Shown here in pieces: positions 34,800-48,559 of a DNA stretch of 64,000 bases (positions are counted from its first letter, which is position 1; every line of letters begins with the position of its first letter). The position numbers and the translations under genes are program-made. Source of the DNA: Lepeophtheirus salmonis (lineage: Eukaryota > Arthropoda > Copepoda > Siphonostomatoida > Caligidae); the NCBI RefSeq assembly GCF_016086655.4, contig NC_052131.2, positions 40,177,705-40,241,704 on the forward strand. The letters run 5' to 3'. Under the pieces are notes generated by a model. That model did no database searches. It had not been told where the DNA came from and saw nothing but the letters and a program-made list of their open reading frames with translations.

Positions 34800-37700
34800 A
34801 GCTGATTCTAATTTAACTAATCAACGTAATGAACTTTGATTTGTAGAATGAAAACAGAAATATGAACAGCTCACCACAAAATAGGTCGTAAAATGGTGTG
34901 TTAGGTAGATAACGGCGTGATATGTGACTCTATGACATTGACTATCTTGTTTTTTCACATTTAAATATTAAAGTATTATTCGGAACATATCTGAAATCAA
35001 TATATTATCGCAACCTCGTACAATTATTTTTAAAATATTTAAATTGCCCATCGTGAGTTTTGGAAACACTTAAAATGAAGCCAAAACTATTTTGTTACAT
35101 TCCTACTTTAAATAGGGGCATTCTTCATATTACTTATTTTTAAAGTTAGGGATCACTCTATTGTATAGCTATAATAGAGTAGGGCATTGTTAAAAATCTA
35201 TAAAATCACATACATAAATAATTTAATTTTTTTGACAGTTACAATCACGTCTGATTTATTATTAGAAAATTATATATACACAAGATTTTCAAGATAAACT
35301 TACAACAAATTCTCTTCAATTCATCATTAACTAAAAATGTTAATTTTTTTTAAAAATTGATAACGAATTTGAAGAATCTGTTAAGTTATAAATATATAAC
35401 ATATTTGTAATTAATACACAATTTTGTAAATAATACATTAATTTTCATGTATCTAGATTATTGATTTTTCCCTGCTCAAAATTTACTCACAAAACTAAGA
35501 GAAATGTATAAATACTCATCAATTCATATTGAAAAACTTATTAAACATTTGTAAATGTCTGAGATCATTTAAGGTGTGTTTTTTAATTGAGTTTTAAAAT
35601 ATTATTAAATACTAAAGATTTTACATATTTATATATTTCCACTAAAAAAAAAATTTCATTACTACAAAATTGTAGAGTATCATATACAAATTCAGATACA
35701 CTCGAACACTATTGCTGTATAAAAATATTTTTATACAAATTGATTTCTTTTTTCTCTCTCGCATTTTCTTATATTTTACCTTTAAGTTTTTTATATGATT
35801 TTCTTGAATAAGTTGAAATATCAAAAAATTAACATGTTAGTCAATTTAACAGAATTTTTGTATATTTTTCAAAACGTAAAGCTTGGTTGACTTCAGTTAT
35901 GGTTAAGATAATTTTTTGGAATTATATTTTTTGTACAATCCTTAACATAGAAAAATAAAATAGTGAATCATTATTTCTAAACATGGAGAAAACAAAAAGG
36001 AACGCAATTGTAGAACATTGTGGATCAGGATATTCTTCTCCCCTTTTTAGATCTCATTGGATACATCCGGAAGACAGTGTGCTATGTTGTTAAGGGATTT
36101 AATAAGTCAGTAAAAGTTTCACAGAAATTCAAGATTCCTGATCTTTTTATTTATCTTCTTCCTTTTTATATTATCGTGTTTGTGTATACAGGGAGCGCTC
36201 TAGAGGAGTATGCAATCTTTTTGATATTTTAGAAGTTGTCATACAAAAAATATTATTCAAGTTCGTTCAATGTATTTCAATTATATCGGATTGAATAAAA
36301 GTATTATTATATATGTATGTATATTCATATATTATAATTCGATAAATTATCAATTAAGGCATCATATATTAAAAATCCTTTTTTATAAATGGGGGAAAAC
36401 ATATTTATATTTGCCCCAGTGCGTATTTTCAAAAATTTCTATAATAATTTCTTATGCCGTCGAAATTTTGTCTTCCCATCGTTTGAAAATGACAAAATTA
36501 CTTTTACTGCAAAATTAGACGGCATTAAACCTATATTTAAAAAGGAAATAAGCATGGCCATCAAATACTTGCATAAATTAACTAATTAAGTAATTCCTCC
36601 ACATACTTTAGAGAAAAAAAAAGTTAACTTATCACTAAAAATTTTATGAATCAACAATAAAAGCTTGGTAAAAATAACGGAGAATTGCAAAATTACATAG
36701 AAATTTTCATATAAAATGGCACGAAAACCCAATTTTTAACGATCAAAGAACACAAATAAGTTATCTCATTTCATTCGGAGAATAGGGATGAAATGGAAAA
36801 CAATGTCTGGTAAACGCAACAGTTTATCTAATGAAACATTTCAAACTGAAATTCACACACTTAAAGGATCGGCCTAGGACTTATCTCCTACAAATAAAAG
36901 ACGTTAAGTTTATATACATAGAATAATAAATTATGACCCCAATTAAAGGAGATTAGGATGGTAGCGTCAACTTGGTGGTGGTAATTACTTTTTGAATTGC
37001 AGACATTTTTTAGAGAGTGAAAAAAAAAAAATGGAATTAGGTTCTTATTGAAAATGAACATTCGGTCCATTTTAGGTTAATTAAAATAAATTTTACCAAC
37101 TCTTTTTTACAAAAGGTTGAAGATGATTCATAAATATTTTACTACATGATTTCTCATATACATATTACAAACTTAGATGAAATTACCAAAATATAAAATG
37201 TAATTTATTACGTCAGTGGATTTATAGGCTTTAGCATAATGAAATGTTGACAACAAAAATGTTGTGTTGAACTGGCCTGTTCATCAAAAAAGGATCTTAT
37301 TTATGTTGATGAAACTGGAACATATTAAATCTTAAATTTATTTTTGGATGTCATGGATATAGGTGGGCTCAAAAGACCAAAAGATGTCATGTACTTGAGT
37401 ACAATTCATCTTCATCAAATATTACAGAAAATGTTTCATGTAGATACTATAAGAAACACATGTATTTGCTGTTACTGTAAATACTTTAATTAAAAAAGAA
37501 GAAAACTTTTCTTGGATAATGACAGTAAAATATAAAATAATCACAAATTTAATAACTTTTTAGATAAAATATCTTGTACACTATGTACTGTTTGTATGTA
37601 ATTTTTATCTTATTTAACCAACAGCCAAAATTATTCCACTAGAAAAAAAATATCTGATTCTGTTAAGTCTTCTAAATGAATTAATAAGCTTCGATAATTA

Positions 37701-39220
37701 AATTCATAAATTTCGATTGAGTTACTATTTATAAATAAATACGCTGAGTAAAATTGTAAACAATCTACATTTTTTTTTAAATTTAAAATTTTTTTAAAGT
37801 TTCATATAAATCATACAATTTCATTAATCATATAAATATTATGAATATTCACATAACATCCTAATATCGATTAATAGTTATTTTCTCCGATTCATTTCAA
37901 GAAATAGTGAGCTGCTTTGTTGACTATAGAAATATTCAGAGGTTAATGATTGAACCACACCCATATTTAATTAATCTCTTGTGTTCTAAAATTGAAAAAG
38001 TCTTAATAAGATTAGTATATAATGAAATAGTTAATACTAAAAGTAATGCAATACCACATTCATTGACATCGTCATGGATAGATGATCATCATTTGGACGC
38101 AGCTCAAATATGATCCAATGGTAGATAACACACTTCTCCAGAGTTAGAGAATAAACGTTAACATCTTTGATAAATAAATATTACTGCACAAGTTGCCACT
38201 ACAAAAAGTATTGGACTTGTTTAAGCTCATATTTTTACAACTCAAGGTATAAACGCTGTTTCAACATATCAACAGCTGAGTTAGTAAAATAATTGTCCTA
38301 ACAATAAACTCAAAGAGAAAAAGAGAGAGAGAGAGAGAGGGAAATCACATTGCCAATGGTCAGTGGACAATCCTATTTCTTCTTAATGTTTAGAGTTCTT
38401 CGGTACCCCAGAGTGTTAGCGTATTCTTACTGGAATTATTATCAGTGATGTAAATTGTGTATACTTTTTATCAGTCCCATTTCTTTGGAATTGATAATCT
38501 GAAAAAGGATTTTTTTCCCCTTAGGAGTTGTCATTATTATTTAATTCTGAGTAGTAAACTTCCTTTGCTAAATAGACTCAATTATTTACTTCTCCCCTTC
38601 TCACAGCTGATTGCAGCTGCTCTGCATAGTGATAAAATACATAACATAGAGTGATGATACGAAAAAGTAGCTGAGACTGTCAAAAAAATAAATAAATAGT
38701 TGACCAAAACATTCGAATTGCAATAGTTAGTAACGTTAAAAACTTAGAGGGGGCTACAATCTTTTTGAAATGTTTATTGTCATAATAATAATTTATTAGC
38801 ATTACTTTATGGATTTAGAGATGTGAATAGGTTAATAAAATATTTTTGAACTGATTATTTTATAAAGTATATTTATATTTTATTCCATTTTTTAAATTTG
38901 AATATAATTCTTTTTAGCCCTTCAATTTTAGTCTAAAAATAAACTGTTGTAACTGTATATTTAAAACCCCATCTGCAACTAAACAATAATTTCAAAGTCC
39001 ATAACTCCCTATATCAATATCCTATATCATACTTAGAAGTATATATTACAATTTACGCAAATATTTACATATTGTTTTTAAAACATTTTTAAACGAAATA
39101 AGTGATATCTTTTTTATGATTTTTGTCGAAAGTACTTAGAACTAAGAAGTACTTGAATGTTTGTAAGTAATAATTTTTAAAGCAAATATCAGTGATCGCA
39201 TTTTATGAATACACTACTCT
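34800..39220. other. Long stretch without a supported gene
   Basis: Very AT-rich. Frames at 35587-35811, 36020-36232, 36270-36589 and 37907-38113 were translated and inspected; none shows a domain, signal peptide or family pattern. A (GA)9 microsatellite lies at 38322-38339. No transposon core found. Confidence 0.4.
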
Positions 39221-39224
39221 AGGT

Positions 39225-39420
39225 CACGTCGTTACCTTTATTGGATCACACAACCTTTCATTAAAAAAAGATAAAAAAGAAGGAAAAACAGACCCCAAAT
39301 CATGAGGTAGTTAGCCAAATGAGTCAATCATATCAATTGCCATTTACCTCTTATATACTCCCAGACAATCATTGGCATATTATTTCTTCAACAATTTTAA
39401 AATGAATTACATATTATTTT
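39225..39420. repeat. Dispersed repeat family A, copy 3
   Basis: CACGTCGTTACCTTTATTGGATCACACAACCTTTC, GAGGTAGTTAGCCAAATGAGTCAATCA, TATACTCCCAGACAATCATTG and TTTAAAATGAATTACAT match the whole length of the copy at 486-668. Both copies carry the CTCC.AGAC.AT block. Confidence 0.65.
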
Positions 39421-39424
39421 TTTC

Positions 39425-42400
39425 GATCAGATTTACATATCCAAGATAAAGAAAGAACTTGAGGTAAATGAACAATTTCTTATATCTACCAAAGCTTGAT
39501 ACACTCGACAGCAATCCATGACTGCACATTTTCCTTTTGATGGTTATTTTTTTGGGTCGTCCTTAACTCATTAATTTGGAAGTTTTTACGAAAGTCGGCA
39601 AATAAAAAATTTACGAGTGTTGCTGTAAAAAGTATCAGAAACGTATTGACACAAATTTTTGTTAAGAGAAAGAATGAAGGTTTTCATTAGCCATAGAGTA
39701 GAGTATTGCAATAAAGCAGCCGAAATCTTTGAATAAAATTTTCTAATGATGTTGCTTATCACTTGTCTCCCTTATAGTCTTATAAGAATAGCAGGGATAT
39801 CTGACTATTACTTCTTAAAAACAAACACTATCATCTCTGATTTTTTTTAGAATTAAGGTTGTCTAAAACCATTGTCTTCTACACTTAAGCATTTTAATTC
39901 AGTCAAAGAGTTTATTAATGATGTGGAAGATTTTTCTTGCAGTAGAAGGGATGTGTAGCTATTTATTACTCCTTCCGCTTCCCCTCCCCCCCCCCAAAAA
40001 AAGAAAAAAAAATCATAATTAAGGTCTAGAACTACGTGCGCCCTAACAACAAATGACTAGCTCTGTCCTCCCCATAAACGCCACAACAGAGGGTATTTGC
40101 CGACATATTTTTGAAAAAACATAAAAATGAAGGTCTGAATTAATTATGTAAAGAGTAGAAATGGAGAGTTGGCCTTATCTTTAGAGTTGTAAAATTGTTG
40201 ACCATGTTAGTATTAATTGATAACTAGCAAGATATAAGTGTTTTTTTTTAGATTTTTTTCTCTATTTTAATAATTCAAACGTATTAGCAAACAAGGATAA
40301 TTAAAGTTTTAATAATGATCTCTTTCAGTAGATATGTCTTTTATCAAAGGTCCAACATTATTACTATTTAAATTATACTCACGAAGATTTTCCTTACTTA
40401 TCAACTCTTAATTCATATAATGTTTGCTCATAAGTAAAAATTTTTTGTGAGCCTACTTATTACAACTCATTAGTTACCATATTTATTTATGAACAATAAT
40501 TAGTGATGCCCAAATAATGCATAAAAATGGAGCTAAATATGCAAATAAAAATGCAGAATAGAGCCACAAATGCAAATAAATCAGGTAAAATTATTATCCA
40601 GTAGGCCCATGTTCCATAGAATTGACATTTGGTCCCTCAGATGTATTCTTAGAGTACGCCTCCAGGGAATCTTTGAATTTAACAGAGACCAATACCTTTA
40701 CTAGGTTAGTATTGAAGACGCCATATAAATCTTATTTGTATATCACTAATAATAATGATGACATATCAGACTTGATTTTTATACGAGTTAGGGTAAGGGA
40801 AGGTTTGTATTAAGTTCAAAAATTATATAGAATCGCCAGTCGTTAAGAGGCCATCAAACACTTCCGATCTCTAACCTCTCGAGTGTGTGGTGATCTACTA
40901 AAGACTTGTTCTTCTTAATAGACTAAAATTCAATTCAAATTATTTTTTAACGGCCTTCCCTTACTCTACTTTGTGAGTGAAGGAAGTGAGCTCCATAATT
41001 AATTGTTGGTTAGTTTATTGTCTTTTATGAAGTTCTTTTTTTCCTTGGCCTTCCATTCGGGAATTTGGATCTGGAGAGTGAGATAACTTTTTAATAGTGA
41101 CTCTGTGACAAAGTTATAAAAGGTCAACTGAGGATACGCCCCCCCCCATTGTATGATAAAACTATTATTTTACATAAACTCATTCGAAAGCTACAATTCT
41201 TATGAATGTGATTCGGCTCAAAAAGTCTTTTCTTTTCTTTCATATTTGAGTTTCAATCTAATAAGAGAGGAATAAATCTTAATGGATTTAAATAAAACTA
41301 TTTAATTATTATATAAAATTTAGCATCTCTTATTCCCGAAAATATACTTGGTAGTCTTAAAACTCATAAATGTGCCTAATATATAGTAGATCTGTAAATG
41401 GGGTTGAGTGTTAATAGGATCTAAAGTCCTTTTTTTTCTAACTATAGACAAATTTAGAAATAATATTATTCACAGGAATTGTTCATTTTAATACGATATT
41501 TTATTTTAAAAGAGCTCTTACTTATGTATTGAATTAGAGTCATGTTTAAAGTTGAACAAAGAATAAAAAAGTTTCTTCAAGTTTCCCTCGATAGCTATGT
41601 AACTTATGTGTGTAGCAATAAATGTGAAACTCTTCATCACTACCAATGCCAAACTGTCAAAACAGTCTGAAATTGAGAGAAAGTGCCTGGATCTTATTTA
41701 CTCCTATGATAAAAGTCTTAATTGATTTGGGAAGTCGACCACTAAGATTTTTATACTACCAGATGCTGCCTGTGGATTACAAGTTCACCAGGTATGGCTT
41801 TTCAAGAAACTGATGAACCATGACGATCTATCATGGAAGGTGCACCATCTATTACACCGCACTAATGTTATCAAGTGGTTGTTTTTCTCCACTTGATAAA
41901 ATTATCAATGATATCAAATACCAACTCTCCTTTGGTACCATATATTATTAAAATATTTTTTTTTGTGTGTGCGTGTGTTGCGTGTCTCATTTAGTCACAG
42001 AAAAAGAAAAACATATATTAAATTCAAATTAAAAAAGGGAATTAGGAAGAAGATGAGAGAGTTAATTTTAGTATGATTCTTCAATTTTCATGATATTTAT
42101 GGTTTAAGAAGGAACATGGCAAGTTAGCAATGGCAATGACAATAAATAAATCACAGGGTGCTGTTTGAAAAATGGCGATATATTAGCAAAATCAGTATTT
42201 TCATATGTTGCATTTCCAAGAGTATCAAAGAAAGTGAAGGTTTGATTATATTTACAACAAATGGACAGAAGCAACAAAAAAATTTGTATACAAGGAGGTT
42301 TTACAATAGAAATTTACCTATTATGTAATTATAGTTTATAGTAAATTGTTTTAGTTTAAAGTTTTAACTTAAATAAGCTATTTTTCATTGGCTGTCTTTA

Positions 42401-45400
42401 AGATAGCGTGTTTGCGCTGGTTTATTAGTAGATTTATTACAAATTTTATAATTTCTTGAACCTACTTTTTATCTTTGACAAATACAAACATAAGTGAGAA
42501 GGGCATATTCATTTAGTAGTAAAATAGACTTATCTAATTGCAAGCTAAATTATGTTGCAGCAAGAATCTTACACAATTCATCTTCTATGTTTTCAGGCAT
42601 TTCATTTATTCTTCCTTGAATTGAGTTATTACTGAGTGGTATAGACTTCATAATTTGATTTCGTGACTTATGTATAATGATGGAAATCTAGTAAGAATAG
42701 GCATTTTAAAAAAAAGAATCCAAAAATCAATATGGTAACCCCCGACCATTTGAAGAATATTTTGGAGGAGATAAAGAATTATGCTCATAACGTTTTATTA
42801 GATTAGCTATAATCAGCTGTAATAAGTGAGCAAATGATATAACCAAGGACATTTGCTAGAATTACTCCTATGTGGATCCCCAATTATACTCTGAGTACAA
42901 CCAGGACCTACAATTATAACTCCACAAAAAACCCTTATGGTTACACTGTGTCTTTTATGAGCATGCGCAAATGGTCAATCAGATTAGGAATATAATTGAA
43001 TCTATTTATAAAAGGATGTTCAATAATCATCATTGATGTAAATCTATTCTATCCACCGGATAATATTGAACATATTCATTGCTGCTACCTTGTAGTCACA
43101 TTTTTTGATTTTTGTATATCAATTTTTTTGTTTTAAATGTAATAATATATAATCACCACTTTTTTGCCCCCCCCCAATCGCCCATTTTCTCATAACCGTC
43201 CCTCAAGGGGTGGTACCACACACTTTTGAATAATCTAATGTTGTACATAAAATGAAGAAAAATTCAAAAAATTGTTTTGAAATATGTATAATAAGTGGAT
43301 TATATGATATCTATTTTTTATTTTAACATGCATTAGGAAGGTTATAAACTATCACCTTAACATAATATCTATTTTTTACTAGCACAGTAAACAATTTCAT
43401 TTATGTTCTTTACAAACTATTGTAAATATGTGACATGAATATAAATTTAAAAGATGTGTTTAGAAATTTGTTGCTCTCGACTATGACAATGGATTTTTTA
43501 GGGTCCTTCATAATATTGAACCCGATTCTTGGCAATAACAATTCTGCAATTGAGAAACATAATTTATTACAATATTTACCAATTTTAGGATATACCCATT
43601 AAAACTTGCATTATTAACAATATCAACAAAAGTTATTTAAGAAAAACGTGTTGATGACTTGGGATTTGATAGATAAATAACAGTTTATTGATCCATAGGA
43701 TCTCTTCATGTCTTTGTTCAGAGCATTATCACTATAGGAAAAAACACCAATGAGCCTGGCTGGATCGTTTTTATTTTATTTGAACATTTGATAAGCTGTT
43801 CATCCTTGATAAACACAAAGTAAGATAATGGGGTGATATTTTAACAAAGTAAAACTATATAACGGAGTCGAATTAAACATTTGCGTGTACTTATGAAAGA
43901 AATAGAGGATCTCTGAGGATTAAGACTTCATACTTAATCTGTGATATAAATAAAAATATTATCCATATCGAATGGTGCATCTCTATTTATCTTGATGAGT
44001 GCTTCGAGCCACATCTCCATAAACAGTTGCATTGTTATTCCACAAAGCGTTACTCCACTAACACGATAATGTATAGTGTATTTGCTTGTTATTTCTATTT
44101 TCTCTGACGTCGAATGGTTGTATTATAATTAGCTGTATTTAGGGCGTAATTGGTTTTAAATTTGACAAACTACCAAAAGATTTGGGTATTTTTTTATGTT
44201 TCTTTTCGAAAGATAGGTTTCGAGATACAATCAATTCACGTTATTCAACGTATTCAATGTTATTATAATAATAGCTAATAATTATGTTCTATTAGTAATC
44301 ACATTGAATTTTTCATTGTTTCGGCATCGTTCATCAGTAAAAATGTAACAAAATGCGTCAATTATCAGTTTAATTTTGGTTTCGGATATGATCCAAAAGT
44401 TTGGATACCCGAAATTTACTCGAATATTTACATGTAAAGAGCCGATTCCGAGAAAATGAGGATATATCATAACTTTTTTAGCATAGATATTTCAATTTTG
44501 TTAAATTTTCTAACTGAATCCCATTTTTCCCTACACCAATAGTCCATAAGAAATGTTACTGCCCTCTCTCCCGTTGCGACAGCCCTAAGTAAAGGGATTT
44601 ATTTTATTTTATTTTACTCAAAGTTTAGTTTTTTTATCATGGAAGTATATCTAAATAAATTAAATGAATGTACCTATCTAAAAAGTATGAAAACATTGGC
44701 TACGAAAGTTTTTAGTATATCATACCCATGAATAAGGGATATTGGATCATGGTATACAAGAAATAATTTCGAGTTTGAAAATAAATGAAGAACTCAAATC
44801 TTGACGAATGTGGAAGTGCCTCAGAAATTTTTTGAGTAGTCATGCCTGGTAAAAGAGAAAACAATACTAGGAAATATCATGACTATGGAAAATGACATAC
44901 TCAAAAAAAGCTAAAAAAATGGACAATAAAATAGAGTTAATGATTTTGAAAGATTAGCTCGAAATACTGGATCGAATAAAATACGGGCATATACCAATAG
45001 TTCTAAGCATAAACCATATTATGATATGTATACATTATAACGAGGAAATGCGAAGGAATTGAATAATGGAACATTTCTAGAAATTGACAAAACCTAGAAT
45101 CTATGAGTTGTATTTTTAAATATTATTTTATACCTAGTGTGGTATTTTATTTGCTTTAACGAAATTTCATTATTCTATGTGTGTACATTAAATATGTATA
45201 TATTCCTTTTTTCCTAGGGTTCATAAAACGGTTTCGTAACAAACGATTTTTGTGTTTTGTAGACAATCAGATTTGCCATTCGTCCCATGAATTGATTTGG
45301 TCTCTTTCACACTGGAATATATATATGTATATAATACAGGTAAGAATCTGCCCGTTGCACGGACGCATGGGAGATGATAATGAATGTGAAATATAGTGTC

Positions 45401-45730
45401 AATAAACTAACCTACTCCTAAATTACAGATTGCCTGATACATGCACCAACTACAATACAACTTAAAATTACCATATTACCAGAATATCCAAGTCTTCAAT
45501 GGAATGCTTTTGGGCCATAGATACTTCCAAATATTAGTTATACACTATTTGGATTTTTTAGCACATTAAATTCTCATAAGTGGTCATCCAGGACAAATTA
45601 ACTGCCTTATGCAATCTCCCTTTCCCTTCTAATTTTTAATAGTAGATGATGAACAAAAAATTTTGCTAGGCAGAAAAATAGAGAAAAGGAGGAAAATTCA
45701 AAAGTTTATTCTTGTATATAAATTGTGATG
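39425..45730. other. Long stretch without a supported gene
   Basis: No recognisable protein or RNA gene. A moderately GC-richer piece at 41640-41910 reads for about 30 plus-strand codons (VHHLLHRTNVIKWLFFST) but matches nothing known to me. It ends in a perfect hairpin: TATCAAGTGG (41869-41878) and CCACTTGATA (41889-41898) around a 10-base loop. Poly-C runs at 39985, 41141 and 43167 resemble ends of transposon copies. Confidence 0.4.
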
Positions 45731-45965
45731 TCTGTACGAGTTGCAACTTGTATAAATAGATTGTACAAGTTTGGGCATTGAAACTTTCCAATGTGCCACA
45801 GAATACTTATATTTTACTAATTTTGTATTAAAATAGTCAAAAATGACAACATAAATATATTGATTGTGCATGAAATATTTAATAATTCCATAATCCTCAT
45901 CCCATGTACTGTAAATCCTTCGTTTAAAATTATTCGTGAAATTTTTTGGTTGCACCTTGTAAACA
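45731..45965. repeat. Dispersed repeat family G, copy 2
   Basis: TGTACGAGTTGCAACTTGTATAA (from 45735), then TGTACAAGTTTGGGCATTGAAAC, then TGTGCCACAGAATACTTATATTTTA. The last block matches the minus strand at 59330-59370 (TGTTCCACAAAATACTTATATTTTA). The two frames 45698-45955 and 45860-46069 overlap this non-coding repeat. Confidence 0.55.
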
Positions 45966-45969
45966 ACAT

Positions 45970-48455
45970 ATATAAGATATGTTCCTTTTACATATTACAA
46001 AATGAAAACTTTTCTACAGGACTACCGACGAATATGTCTCATTATTGTTTTGACACTTTATTCACCTAAAACAATCAGTTAATAACTTTTTTAATAAATA
46101 TCTTTAATTTATAATAGATTAAATTACATATCCTGGGGTGAGTCGCAAGTTGTCGTAACTCAAATATTTACTTTAGAGAATTAAGCTTCAAAAACTCCAT
46201 CCTTTTATTATTAAAAATGGTGTTTATATATATATATGATGACTTTATTTATTTAGAGAAGTTACATGCATACATATAAAGATATACATTCTAGTTTAAA
46301 ATTAATTTTCTAAACCAAAGTCAAACATCTTGAAAAAATTTACTGTATATGATATTATTAATCAATTTATTATTAGCAAAATGTTCCCTCTAGAAAATTC
46401 AACAGTAAATAAATAAACAAAACAAAGCTATGAAATAGCTAAAAATTTCATAAGAAAGAATGAAAATAGTTTCACAATATTTAAAATAATAGAATAAAAA
46501 ACAACAATAATTATTATGGAGATCCGGAATAGCTTTTAAATTTCTTATAATTGTGTATTAAACGGCGCAAGAATATCAAGTTTTTATCTGACGATGAGCG
46601 GTAGTAGTGTATTATGTCCACAACATAGTTCACGAAGACCCTTGGAATAATAAAAAAGAAGGCGGAATATCAAGCTGAGGCTGATTTCTTCAACTTTGAT
46701 AGACTTTACTACTGCCAACTTCTCTACAATCATGCCTTTACAGCTTTTGTTTTATAGGACCTGATAAAATTGCCGTTATAAATATATTTAGAGATTAAAT
46801 TACTTCCATTTGTGAATAGAAGAATTAATAAAAAAGTTTAGATCAGTCCAGTGAATAAATGAATAAGCATACAATATTTTTGGTAGCATAAAATTACCCC
46901 CCAAAAAAAAAAAAAAAAAAATCACTTGCGAAGACATTCCAACTGCCCACCAACATATCCATAGGAAATTTATTTCGAGCAATCTATCAAAAATAATATA
47001 CAACATCTGCATAACGATGAAGACGAACAATAATATCATTAAATTCGGAAAACTCTTTTATATACAATTAAAAATGTTTGAATTATTTTATGAGTAATAA
47101 TTCTGCAGTTAACTTACAGTATCATAATAGATTAAATTTAATCTAATTTAATAAAGTAATTAATTATACACAACCATTAGAGAGAAAATACAAACAAAGG
47201 AACAACAGTAATTTAAAGTTAAACAACAAATTCTTACATTCTAGGCAGACGTAGAAAGTATATAAAACATAATAATTAACTAAGATGGTTTGACATCGCC
47301 AACAACAAAAACAAAACAAAATTAAATAAATAATCAGGTTAGTCTAACAAAAAAGACAGCACATAAACAACCAAGTTAATTAAATTAACATGCCTAACAA
47401 TCCCACATATAATTCATTCAAAAATAAGGGCTCAAAATGAAGAGAAAAAATAACAACAAAAAGAAAACCAAACAAGGAAGGATCTGATTCCAATATTTGC
47501 TATACACATGGGAGTTACCCCAACCGATCAAGTCTCTGGGCTCGTCATTCAAGATGACATTACCCTTTCTAAAAGGTCCTCATTGATCGACATGTGATAA
47601 AAGAGGGAAGGAAAAAACCAACCTCATATTCATGCCCGAAAAAGATTTTTTAAAGATTACTTCCTTCATATTTATAATGATGTGAATAAATAAATCTTCA
47701 AAGGTGGGATGTCAGGGACCCCATAAGCATGGCCACACTTTTTAAAAATCAAAATTACCATGACCCTTTATTTTTACCCTCTCCGACTCCTTTATTACTA
47801 CCTGGTCCAAAACAATGGAATGGGTCGATGATGTATAGATCGGAACGGATCCCTATATTTGAGCCATACCAAGCATCTCTGAAAAACAATTAGCTGTAAA
47901 ATTTGGTTTGATCTGCTGCTATTTCCCATCTCTCCACACAGTTTCATATTTTTCTTAGCGAACTCATTGATTGTTTTTTTTTTCTTGTATTTTTTTAGTT
48001 ATGATTGACTACTTGCCAAAGTTGTTTCAACCAATTAACAGCGCTTAACTCATTGATTATTTTGAATGTGTTAACCATCACGACAGTTAATTTTTTGTCA
48101 CTTTATTAAGATTAATTTTGTCAATACCTTTTAATTTTAAGCTCACATTGATACAAATTCCATTCACATTTTTAACCATAAATGGGTGTTCCCTTTTAAA
48201 TTCCTATTATCTTTCTCTTATATCAATTGGAAGTTTAGATAAAAAAACCTTCGTAATTATTACCAAAGTATGGATTTGCAATTAATATTCTTTAAAACCA
48301 TGTAATAATGCAATATCAAAACGTTAATATGCCTCAGACCTTCAATACAGAAGAGTTTTCCATTACTGCCTTCAAATAAAACAACAAATGTTTCCCATTT
48401 AAATCTCTTATCCTAGTCAATAAATTTTCCTGCATAGACCCATTACCCATTCCTT
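45970..48455. other. Stretch without a supported gene
   Basis: AT-rich, with a poly-A/poly-T run at 46903-46920. A mixed-GC patch at 47480-47890 has no sustained frame. Nothing further can be supported. Confidence 0.35.
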
Positions 48456-48457
48456 GT

Positions 48458-48553
48458 TTAACCGCCTTCAAATATAGTCAACGAGGGGATGAGTAAGAAG
48501 AATCCTTTGTTACCCCCCACGTCTGGTGGTGTAACTGGTGGGAGCCCGGCCAT
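48458..48553 (-). CDS. Possible isolated small exon/ORF, unknown
   Basis: On the minus strand TTTTATTTTGTAG (a good acceptor) is followed directly by ATG at 48553, giving MAGLPPVTPPDVGGNKGFFL and LIPSLTIFEGG to a TAA at 48460-48458: 31 codons, GC-richer than its surroundings. The DNA beyond the stop continues with coding-like pieces in other frames (FVVLFEGSNGKLFCIEGLRH), so it may be a decayed gene or mobile element. Not recognised; could be chance. Confidence 0.25.
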   Translation of the reverse strand: MAGLPPVTPPDVGGNKGFFLLIPSLTIFEGG

Positions 48554-48559
48554 CTACAA

